DNA of 5,613 nt from Acidimicrobiaceae bacterium (GTDB taxonomy: Bacteria > Actinomycetota > Acidimicrobiia > Acidimicrobiales > RAAP-2), in the NCBI GenBank assembly GCA_003135595.1, contig PLCI01000120.1, positions 1 to 5,613 on the forward strand. The letters are read 5' to 3'. The translations under genes and the position numbers were made by a program. Positions 1 to 5,613 of this stretch are shown piece by piece (positions within the stretch are counted from its first letter, which is position 1; each line of letters starts with the position of its first letter). A model generated the notes under the pieces. It ran no database searches, was not told the DNA's origin, and was given only the letters and a program-made list of their open reading frames with translations.

Positions 1-2664
1 GTGCTCGCGCCGGTCGTTGGCAACCTCCCGGCGATCCTCCAGCTCACGAAGTACCAGCCCCAGTCCAAGACCTCCGGGATCGCCTTCATCACCAAGCTCG
101 GGTACCTGCCCAGCCAGTCCTACATCGACCCCAACGTCGGCTACAACTCCCAGGCGGTCGGACACGCGGCGGCGCTCGCGTGGCTGCACGGGCACGTGCC
201 GTGGTGGAATCCCGACGCCGGACTCGGCCTCCCGCTTGCCGCCAGCATCCAGAACGCGAGCTTCTTCCCGCTTGTGCTCCTCCAGGCGCTCTCGAACGGG
301 TCACTCTGGTACCACGTCGCGCTCGAGTGCGTGGCGGGCGTGGCCACCTTCCTCTTGCTGCGCCAGCTGCGCTGCTCGACCATCGCGTCCAGCGCCGGGG
401 GGATCGCGTTCGGCCTCTGCGGCGCGCTTGCGTGGCTCACGAACGCGCCCGCCAACCCGCTGGCATTCCTGCCGATGTGCCTCCTCGGGATCGAGTACGC
501 CGTCAGCGCCACCGACGCGCGGCGACGCGGCGGCTGGATCGTGCTGGCGCTCGCCGTGTGGCTCTCCATTGTCGCGGGGTTCCCCGAGGTCACCGCCCTC
601 GACGGCGGCGTGGTGGCGTTGTGGTTCCTGCTCCGGGCCGCCCAGCGCCCGCGCGAGTTGCGCGGGTTCCTCACCCGTGGTGCCCTCGGCGTCGGGGTGG
701 GCCTGCTACTCGCCCTCCCGGTGCTCAACGCGTTCTATCGGCTCATCCACCACGGCCAGATCGGCCAGCACACCTACCCGCTCGCGGACCTCATCATCCC
801 GAAGGCGGGTCTCGCGCAGTTCGTGACGCCCTACTTCTTCGGCGGCATCTTCGACCTGCCGCCGAGCTTCGACCCCACGCTCACGAACTCGTGGTCGAGG
901 ATCGGCGGCTACGCGGGGGTGATGCTCACTGTCCTCGCGATCGGCGGGCTCATCGGTTGCCTGTGGCACAGCCGCGAGCGCCTCTTGCGCTGCCTGCTCG
1001 CCGCCTGGGCGATCCTCTTCATCGGCTCGTCCTACGGGGTGCCGGGGCTCCACCAGGTCGTGGAGAACGTGCCAGGGCTCGTCCACATCGCGACCTTCCG
1101 CTACGCGACGGGGTCCGCCCTGCTCTGCATGTGCGTGCTGGCCGCCTTCTGCCTCGACGACCTCCTCGACGCGTCGCCGATGCGCGCGCTCGGCCAGCTG
1201 GTGCCGGGGATGGCGGCGGCCCTCGGCGCCTTCGCGATCGGCTTCGTCGCCACGCCGGCGGGCCGCGCGTGGGCCCACACGCACCTGCCCCGGTGGTACT
1301 GGGGCAGCATCGTGATCCTCGGGCTCGGGATCCTGGCGGTGCTCGTGTGCGTGGCGATCGCGTTCCTGGGCAGCAAGCGACTCGCCCACGGCCTCCTCGC
1401 GGCGCTCCTCGTCGGCGAGACGATCGGCTTCTTCTTGGTGCCGATCCTCGCGTGGCCGAGGGCAGTGCACTACGACACCGCGCCGGTCGCGTACCTGAGG
1501 ACCCACCTGGGCACGCAGCGCTTCTACTCGATCTCACCGATCTCACCCAACTACGCCACGTACTACGGCATCGCGTCACTCGACGCTTCGGACCTGCCGA
1601 TCCCGGGGAACTGGAGCACGTTCGTCGCGACCCGGCTCAACCCGTGCATCCTGCCGTGGCAGTTCGGCAACGGCGGCCCCGTGGCGCACTGCATCCCGCC
1701 GCTGTTCGAGTTCATCAAGCACAACGCGACCTACGGGCAGTCAGGTGTCAAGTACCTCCTGTTGGCGCACCAGACGCTCCTCGGCGACTTCCTCCAGCCG
1801 CAGCACAAGCCGAAGTCCGGCCTCCCGACGCCCGACGGCGCCGCGACGATGAAGCTCAAGTGGCTGGCGCCGTCGTACTACCCCAACGGCGTGCTCACGA
1901 CGCTCGACCTCGGCGTCTCCGGTGCCGTGCCCCGACCGCTGACGACGACCGTCTGCAGCAACCACGTCTGCACGTCGGCCACGCCTGGTGCCCCCGGGAT
2001 CGGTGGCACGCCCTTCCGTCTCGCCACGCCGCTCACCTTGGGCCCCACGCTCTCGGTCACGCTGAAGGCGACCAACGCCTCGCCGATCCACGTGAACACG
2101 ATCGCGCGGGACTTCGAGTCACCCGCGAACGTGATCGCCGACGGCAAGCGGCTCTACCGCCAGGCCGTCGTCACCTTCGTGTACGCGCCGGCGTCGATCC
2201 CGATCCTCGTGTATCGCACCGCGAGCACCAACATCTACCGGATCCCGCACGTGGCGCCCCTCGCGACGGCTCCGGGCTGCGACGTGGCGGCGCACTCGGT
2301 GACGTCGTTCTCGGTCGACTGCCCGAGGACAACGGTGCTCACCTATCGCGAGCTCGCCGACCCTGGCTGGAAGGCATCGGTCAACGGCCGCTCGGCGGCG
2401 ATCACGACCTACGAGGGCGTGTACCAGCGCATCACCGTGCCGAAGGGCACCTCCAGGGTCCGGTTCTCCTACGCGCCGCCGGACGCCACGATCGCCTGGC
2501 TCGCCGCGCTCGTCGGGGTGCTCGCGATCCTCGCGGGGCTCGCCCGGCGCCGCCTCTTCGGCGCGTCGAGCGACGAGGAGCCCGACGTGCCCGCGCCCGC
2601 GCCCGCGCCGGCGACCGCACCCGCACCCGCGACCGCACCCGCGGCCGCACCGGCCCGCGCCTAG
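1..2664 (+). CDS. YfhO-family polytopic membrane protein, probable envelope glycosyltransferase (5' end probably outside window)
   Basis: The visible 887 residues resemble the YfhO family, GT-C-like membrane proteins; Bacillus subtilis YfhO is linked to lipoteichoic-acid glycosylation. The substrate here is unknown. Seen: an N-terminal loop (about 41-80) with DPNVGYNSQA and then GHVPWWNPDAGLGLPLA, matching the family pattern of an acidic residue followed by G-x-(I/V/L)-P-x-WNP. About a dozen hydrophobic segments follow between residues 85 and 482 (for example 107-120, 128-147, 179-194, 226-242, 304-320, 372-386, 435-456, 461-481). A large, probably extracytoplasmic beta-rich domain spans about 485-828. 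It ends in the family-typical ADPGWKASVNG (786-796) and VPKGTSRVRFSYAPP (813-827). One last membrane helix (829-847) precedes a Pro/Ala tail. GTG at base 1 is only the first codon in view: no upstream stop or ribosome site is visible, and a first transmembrane helix seems to be missing, so the gene is probably 5'-truncated by the window. Six cysteines lie in the outer domain. The family call is firm; the enzymatic role is inferred. Confidence 0.85.
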   Translation: MLAPVVGNLPAILQLTKYQPQSKTSGIAFITKLGYLPSQSYIDPNVGYNSQAVGHAAALAWLHGHVPWWNPDAGLGLPLAASIQNASFFPLVLLQALSNGSLWYHVALECVAGVATFLLLRQLRCSTIASSAGGIAFGLCGALAWLTNAPANPLAFLPMCLLGIEYAVSATDARRRGGWIVLALAVWLSIVAGFPEVTALDGGVVALWFLLRAAQRPRELRGFLTRGALGVGVGLLLALPVLNAFYRLIHHGQIGQHTYPLADLIIPKAGLAQFVTPYFFGGIFDLPPSFDPTLTNSWSRIGGYAGVMLTVLAIGGLIGCLWHSRERLLRCLLAAWAILFIGSSYGVPGLHQVVENVPGLVHIATFRYATGSALLCMCVLAAFCLDDLLDASPMRALGQLVPGMAAALGAFAIGFVATPAGRAWAHTHLPRWYWGSIVILGLGILAVLVCVAIAFLGSKRLAHGLLAALLVGETIGFFLVPILAWPRAVHYDTAPVAYLRTHLGTQRFYSISPISPNYATYYGIASLDASDLPIPGNWSTFVATRLNPCILPWQFGNGGPVAHCIPPLFEFIKHNATYGQSGVKYLLLAHQTLLGDFLQPQHKPKSGLPTPDGAATMKLKWLAPSYYPNGVLTTLDLGVSGAVPRPLTTTVCSNHVCTSATPGAPGIGGTPFRLATPLTLGPTLSVTLKATNASPIHVNTIARDFESPANVIADGKRLYRQAVVTFVYAPASIPILVYRTASTNIYRIPHVAPLATAPGCDVAAHSVTSFSVDCPRTTVLTYRELADPGWKASVNGRSAAITTYEGVYQRITVPKGTSRVRFSYAPPDATIAWLAALVGVLAILAGLARRRLFGASSDEEPDVPAPAPAPATAPAPATAPAAAPARA
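2587..2660 (+). repeat. Pro/Ala-rich low-complexity tail with short tandem repeat
   Basis: The last 25 or so codons of the YfhO-family gene encode alternating Pro and Ala with a few Thr (residues 863-887), just after an acidic SSDEEPD stretch. Within it, a 14-base unit starting GCGACCGCACC occurs at 2611-2624 and again at 2629-2642, giving the peptide repeat ATAPAP/ATAPAA. The tail follows the last membrane helix and the basic ARRR (848-851), so by the positive-inside rule it is probably cytoplasmic. It looks like a disordered tail that grew by slippage. No function can be assigned. Confidence 0.75.
2661..2664. other. Shared CTAG: overlapping stop codons of two convergent genes
   Basis: The plus-strand membrane-protein gene stops with TAG at 2662-2664. 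The minus-strand exported-protein gene stops with TAG read from 2663 down to 2661. The palindrome CTAG therefore supplies both stops and the genes overlap by four bases. There is no intergenic space for a conventional bidirectional hairpin terminator, and I see no hairpin followed by a T-run on either side. Confidence 0.9.
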
Positions 2665-3464
2665 CCCGGCGGGATCCTCGCTCCGAGGCGGCGCAGGAGC
2701 CGCGCGGTCGCGGGGTAGTTCGCCCCGAGCAGCTCGCGCGCACGCGTCGCGGTGAGCGCGATGACCGAGCTGGCCTGCGGCGTGTCGATCACGACCGGCA
2801 CGCCGTAGTCGGTGATCTCGAGGTCGAGCCGGTTGACGCCCCCGTCGGGGCTCGTGAGCGTCGCGTCGAAGGACAGGACCTGGCCCTGGGTGCCGGTCGT
2901 GACCGCGACGTCGAGTCGGCCCTTCCTCGGCAGCTCGATCGGCAGCCCCAGCGTCGAGGGGAGCCGCACGTGATCGAACTGGAAGGTGCTGGTCATCGTC
3001 GTCGCGGTGTGGCTCGACGAGACGCGGAAGTGGGCGAACCGCGCGAGGTCTGGGTGGCGCAGGAGGCGTGCGAGCTCGTGGAGCTTGCCGCGGGCCGCCG
3101 GCAGGTCCGTCGTGAGCCAGGGCGCGCCGAGCAGCGAGGACATCGCGCCGGCTTCTAGGTAGAGGCCCTGGCCGATGAGGCGGCCCTCGACGGTGACCGT
3201 GAGGATGCTGATCGAGTCGGACGCGACGATGTCGGCGGTGCCATGGGTGAAGTCGAATTCGCAGGTGGCCGTGACCGAGATGCCCGAGCTGTCCGAGAAC
3301 GTGAGGGTGCCCGTCGCGGTCCTCGGCGGGCCAGCCTCGACGCCGAGATGCTTGACGACAGCGCCGGTGGTCGTCGCGGAGGTCGCCGCGAGCGTGGCCG
3401 CGCTCGCGACGAGCGCGACGAGAACGAGGATGGCTGCGGCTGCGATGACTCGTGTGCTGCGCAC
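2661..3464 (-). CDS. Exported LppX/LprAFG-like protein with signal peptide but no lipobox
   Basis: This 267-residue protein has a clear signal peptide: basic MRSTR, then a hydrophobic core at residues 6-20, then small residues with likely cleavage after an Ala near 22-28. There is no lipobox; the only cysteine is Cys68 in the mature part. The mature protein is rich in beta-strand pattern. It contains features typical of the LppX/LprAFG (LolA-like) fold: GTLTFSDSSGISVTATCEF near 52-70, a GQGLYLEAG strand (98-106), a WLTTDL segment (116-121), and ITDYGVPVVIDTP near 217-229. Mycobacterial members are lipoproteins that bind or move lipids at the envelope; a similar role here is inference. The GTG start is well supported: an in-frame TGA lies directly before it, so no earlier start is possible, and AGGAGG lies 4 bases upstream. 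It follows dnaE2 on the same strand after 26 bases and may be transcribed with it. Confidence is high that the gene is real, moderate for the family. Confidence 0.8.
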   Translation of the reverse strand: MRSTRVIAAAAILVLVALVASAATLAATSATTTGAVVKHLGVEAGPPRTATGTLTFSDSSGISVTATCEFDFTHGTADIVASDSISILTVTVEGRLIGQGLYLEAGAMSSLLGAPWLTTDLPAARGKLHELARLLRHPDLARFAHFRVSSSHTATTMTSTFQFDHVRLPSTLGLPIELPRKGRLDVAVTTGTQGQVLSFDATLTSPDGGVNRLDLEITDYGVPVVIDTPQASSVIALTATRARELLGANYPATARLLRRLGARIPPG

Positions 3465-3468
3465 TCAC

Positions 3469-3474
3469 CCTCCT
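3469..3474 (-). promoter_or_regulatory. Shine-Dalgarno site of the exported-protein gene
   Basis: On the minus strand the sequence reads AGGAGG, four bases, then the GTG start at 3464-3462. The four bases between are GTGA, whose last three form a stop in the same frame, which fixes the start. The motif is a full match to the anti-SD core, but the spacing is shorter than the usual 5-9 bases. The whole gap between dnaE2 and this gene (3465-3490) is only 26 bases. It contains no recognisable -10/-35 promoter, no LexA-type palindrome and no terminator hairpin. Confidence 0.8.
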
Positions 3475-3490
3475 GCGAGGATGGTATCGG

Positions 3491-5613
3491 TCAGCGAAAG
3501 TCTCGAGAGGCGGCGACGGGCGCGCCGAGCTCGAGGACGGCCACGTGCTCGGCGGTCACCGCGAGCGCGCCCTGTGCTCGCTCCAGGCGACCACGGATCA
3601 CGAGTGCCGGCGCGGTGCCCGCCACGTGGCGCCACCGCGCCCACGCGCCCTTGGAGAAGATGACGTTGACGTGGCCCGTCTCGTCCTCCAGGTTGAGGAA
3701 CACCGCGCCGTGCGCGGTCTCGGGGTGCTGGCGGTGCGTCACCACGCCGGCGACCACGACGCGCTCTGCCTCCGCGCCGAGCAGCGCCGCGGCCGGGAGG
3801 ACCCCTCTCGCGGTGAGCCCGGGGCGCGACAGCGACATCGCCGTCGCCTCCGGGGCGAGCCCGAGCGCCCACAGGTCGTCGGCCACGACCTCGAGCGCGG
3901 TGGGCTCGTCGAGCACCGGGGCGATCGAGCCCGTCACGATGCCCTCGAGGCGGTCCGCCGAGGACTGCGCCGCCGCCCCCGCGGTCCACGTGAGGGCTCG
4001 ACGGCTCGCGCCCGTCGCGTCGAGCGCGCCGGCGGCGGCAAGCGCCTCGAGCTGCGCGCGGCTCACCCCCGCTCGGCGCACCAGGTCCTCCTGGCCGTGC
4101 CACGGTGCGCCGGCGCAGATGCGCTCGGCGACCGCGCGGCCGAGCCCGCGCACCGTCGTGAGCCCGAGACGCACGCGCGGCCCGCGGCCGTCTTGGTCTG
4201 CCTCGAGCGTCGCGTCGGGCCCCGAGCAGTCGACGTCGGGACGCGCGACGTCGACGCCGTGTCGATGCGCGTCGGCGACCAGGCTCTGGGGCGACCAGAA
4301 CCCCATCGGCTGGGCGTTCAGCAGCGCGGCGAGGAACGCGGCGGGGTGGTGGCGCTTGAGCCACGCCGAGCAGTAGACGAGGTGGGCGAACGACACGGCG
4401 TGGGACTCGGGGAAGCCGAAGTTCGCGAACGCGGCGAGCGCGGCGTAGATCGCGTCGGCGGCCTCCGTCGTCACGCCGCGCGCCGCCATCCCCGAGTAGA
4501 GGCGGTCCTTCAGGCGCAGCATGCGCAGCTCGGAGCGCTTGGCTGCCATCGCCTGGCGCAGCTCGTCGGCCTCGGCGGGGCTGAACCCCGCGACCGCGAC
4601 GGCGATCTCCATGAGCTGCTCTTGGAAGAGGGGCACCCCGAGCGTGCGCGCCAGGATCGGCTCGGTGAGCGGGTGCAGGTAGGTGACGGGCTCCTCGCCG
4701 CGGCGCCGCCGCAGGTACGGGTTGACCGCGTTGCCCTGGATCGGCCCGGGCCGGATGAGGGCGACCTCGATCACGAGGTCGTAGAAGCACCTCGGGCGCA
4801 GCCGCGGCAGCGTCGCCATCTGGGCGCGCGACTCGACCTGGAAGACCCCGACGGTGTCGGCCGAGCACAAGAGGTCATAGACGCTCTCGTCCTGGGGCAG
4901 CGCCGAGAGGTCGACCGCCTCGCCGGTTGACTCATACACGAGGTCCACGGTGCGGTGCAGCGCGTCGAGCATCCCGAGCCCGAGCAGGTCGAACTTCACG
5001 AGCCCGATCGCCGCGCAGTCGTCCTTGTCCCACTGGAGCACCGTGCGGCCCGCCATGCGCGCCCACTCGACCGGGCACACCTCGACGACGGGGCGGTCGC
5101 AGATCACCATGCCGCAGGCGTGCAGCCCGAGATGCCGTGGCCGACCCAGGGCCTCGGTCGCGAGCGCCGCTGCGAGCGGGGCGATGCCGGCGACGGCCGC
5201 GGCGTCGTCACCGAGGACGTCTTTGTCGTGGCCCCAGCGGTGCTCCACGCGCGAGGCGGCGCCGGCAGCCGTCGCCGCGGTGTCCCCGAGCGCGCGCGCG
5301 ACGTCGCGCACCGCGGAGCGCGGCCGGTACGTGATCACGTTCGCGACCTGCGCGGCGTGGCGCCGTCCGTAGCGCGCGTAGACGTACTGGATCACCTCCT
5401 CGCGGCGTCCCGACTCGATGTCGACGTCGATGTCGGGGGGGCCGTCGCGCGCGGGCGACAAGAACCGCTCGAAGAGCAGCCCCAGTGAGACCGCGTCGGC
5501 GTTGGTGATCCCGATCGCGTAGCAGACCGCGGAGTTCGCCGCCGAGCCCCGGCCCTGGCAGTAGATGCCCTCGCGATGGCAGAACTGCGTGATGTCCCAG
5601 ACGATGAGGAAGT
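3491..5613 (-). CDS. dnaE2: Error-prone DNA polymerase DnaE2, C-terminal two thirds (5' end outside window)
   Basis: DnaE2 is a C-family polymerase used for damage tolerance and induced mutagenesis, acting in many bacteria with ImuA/ImuB (ImuA' in mycobacteria). The window holds 706 codons and the TGA at 3493-3491. The frame stays open to the right edge, so roughly 350-400 N-terminal residues, including the PHP domain, are missing. Numbering from the first full codon (5611): FLIVWDIT (1-8), CQGRGSAANSAVCYAIGIT (18-36), then PPDIDVD with the catalytic pair Asp60 and Asp62. The third catalytic Asp is 208, in VKFDLLGLGML. The ESRAQMATLPRLRPR (260-274), RPGPIQGNAVNPYLRRR (287-303), GVPLFQEQLMEIA (325-337), NFGFPESHAVSFA (397-409) and QPMGFWSPQSLVADA (434-448) motifs are typical of DnaE2, and the MAAKRS form resembles actinobacterial members. 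A helix-hairpin-helix region lies near 483-530 and an OB-fold near 618-694. The protein ends in SRDFR, as DnaE2 proteins commonly do, with no tau-binding domain of replicative DnaE. A TTG at 5461 is not a start: conserved polymerase sequence continues upstream. I see no frameshift. Promoter and imu genes are not in view. Confidence 0.95.
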   Translation of the reverse strand, partial: FLIVWDITQFCHREGIYCQGRGSAANSAVCYAIGITNADAVSLGLLFERFLSPARDGPPDIDVDIESGRREEVIQYVYARYGRRHAAQVANVITYRPRSAVRDVARALGDTAATAAGAASRVEHRWGHDKDVLGDDAAAVAGIAPLAAALATEALGRPRHLGLHACGMVICDRPVVEVCPVEWARMAGRTVLQWDKDDCAAIGLVKFDLLGLGMLDALHRTVDLVYESTGEAVDLSALPQDESVYDLLCSADTVGVFQVESRAQMATLPRLRPRCFYDLVIEVALIRPGPIQGNAVNPYLRRRRGEEPVTYLHPLTEPILARTLGVPLFQEQLMEIAVAVAGFSPAEADELRQAMAAKRSELRMLRLKDRLYSGMAARGVTTEAADAIYAALAAFANFGFPESHAVSFAHLVYCSAWLKRHHPAAFLAALLNAQPMGFWSPQSLVADAHRHGVDVARPDVDCSGPDATLEADQDGRGPRVRLGLTTVRGLGRAVAERICAGAPWHGQEDLVRRAGVSRAQLEALAAAGALDATGASRRALTWTAGAAAQSSADRLEGIVTGSIAPVLDEPTALEVVADDLWALGLAPEATAMSLSRPGLTARGVLPAAALLGAEAERVVVAGVVTHRQHPETAHGAVFLNLEDETGHVNVIFSKGAWARWRHVAGTAPALVIRGRLERAQGALAVTAEHVAVLELGAPVAASRDFR

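Noticed and set aside
2676..2688. Inverted repeat CCTCG-CTC-CGAGG as an intrinsic terminator.
   Set aside because: The stem is only five base pairs, there is no T-run on either strand, and it lies inside coding sequence; such short repeats are common in GC-rich DNA.
180..3158. A 992-codon open frame on the plus strand in another frame, crossing from the membrane-protein gene into the convergent gene.
   Set aside because: Its product is Arg/Pro/Ala-rich with no domain pattern and it overlaps two well-supported genes. Long spurious frames are expected in GC-rich DNA because stop codons are rare.
2119..3468. A 449-codon open frame on the minus strand overlapping the exported-protein gene and extending under the membrane-protein gene.
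   Set aside because: The product is low-complexity Arg/His/Pro-rich. The alternative frame has a signal peptide, a strong SD and a recognisable fold, and the YfhO-family frame explains the remainder.
3941..4100. QEDLV near the helix-hairpin-helix as a beta-clamp-binding motif in DnaE2.
   Set aside because: It sits in the usual DnaE2 segment that links into the AGVSRAQLEALAAAGALDA helices and lacks the final aromatic residue, so it is better explained as part of that domain. No other clamp-binding pentapeptide was seen.
4421..4430. Perfect palindrome GTTCGCGAAC as a possible LexA/SOS operator.
   Set aside because: It lies deep inside dnaE2 in codons for the conserved FANFGF motif, and the half-sites are in the reverse arrangement to the actinobacterial SOS box (TCGAAC-N4-GTTCGA).
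3452..4930. Long plus-strand frames opposite dnaE2.
   Set aside because: They are antisense shadows of a polymerase frame with conserved motifs throughout; their translations are Arg/Ala-rich without recognisable features.
5459..5461. TTG as a possible start codon of a shorter polymerase.
   Set aside because: Upstream codons encode FLIVWDIT and QGRGSAANSAVCY, conserved in DnaE2, up to the window edge. The codon is an internal Leu.

Overview
The window is high-GC, bacterial, chromosomal-looking DNA and is almost fully coding. Three genes cover all of it except 26 bases. The DnaE2 polymerase resembles the actinobacterial (mycobacterial-type) branch, and a secreted protein resembling the mycobacterial LppX/LprG fold sits beside it. 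Together with the base composition and GTG starts, this points to an actinobacterium. A lineage outside the mycobacteria is possible, but I cannot place it further from sequence alone.

Layout: (1) Bases 1-2664, plus strand: a large polytopic membrane protein of the YfhO family (GT-C-like, probably cell-envelope glycosylation). Its reading frame is open at the left edge, so the true N-terminus probably lies outside. It ends in a Pro/Ala-rich tail. (2) Bases 2661-3464, minus strand: a small exported protein with a signal peptide but no lipobox cysteine, LppX/LprAFG-like in its C-terminal half. It converges on gene 1 and the two stop codons overlap in one CTAG. (3) Bases 3491-5613, minus strand: the C-terminal two thirds of the error-prone DNA polymerase DnaE2, running off the right edge. 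All three catalytic aspartates, the helix-hairpin-helix region and the OB-fold are present.

DnaE2 and the exported protein lie on the same strand 26 bases apart, with no visible terminator between them. They may therefore be co-transcribed, although no functional link between translesion synthesis and an exported lipid-binding-like protein is established here. The YfhO-family protein and the exported protein both belong to the cell envelope, but they are convergent and so not one operon. I saw no RNA gene, mobile element, CRISPR array or convincing promoter. I found no clear sign of a new multi-gene system; the points worth a second look are modest and are listed as findings.
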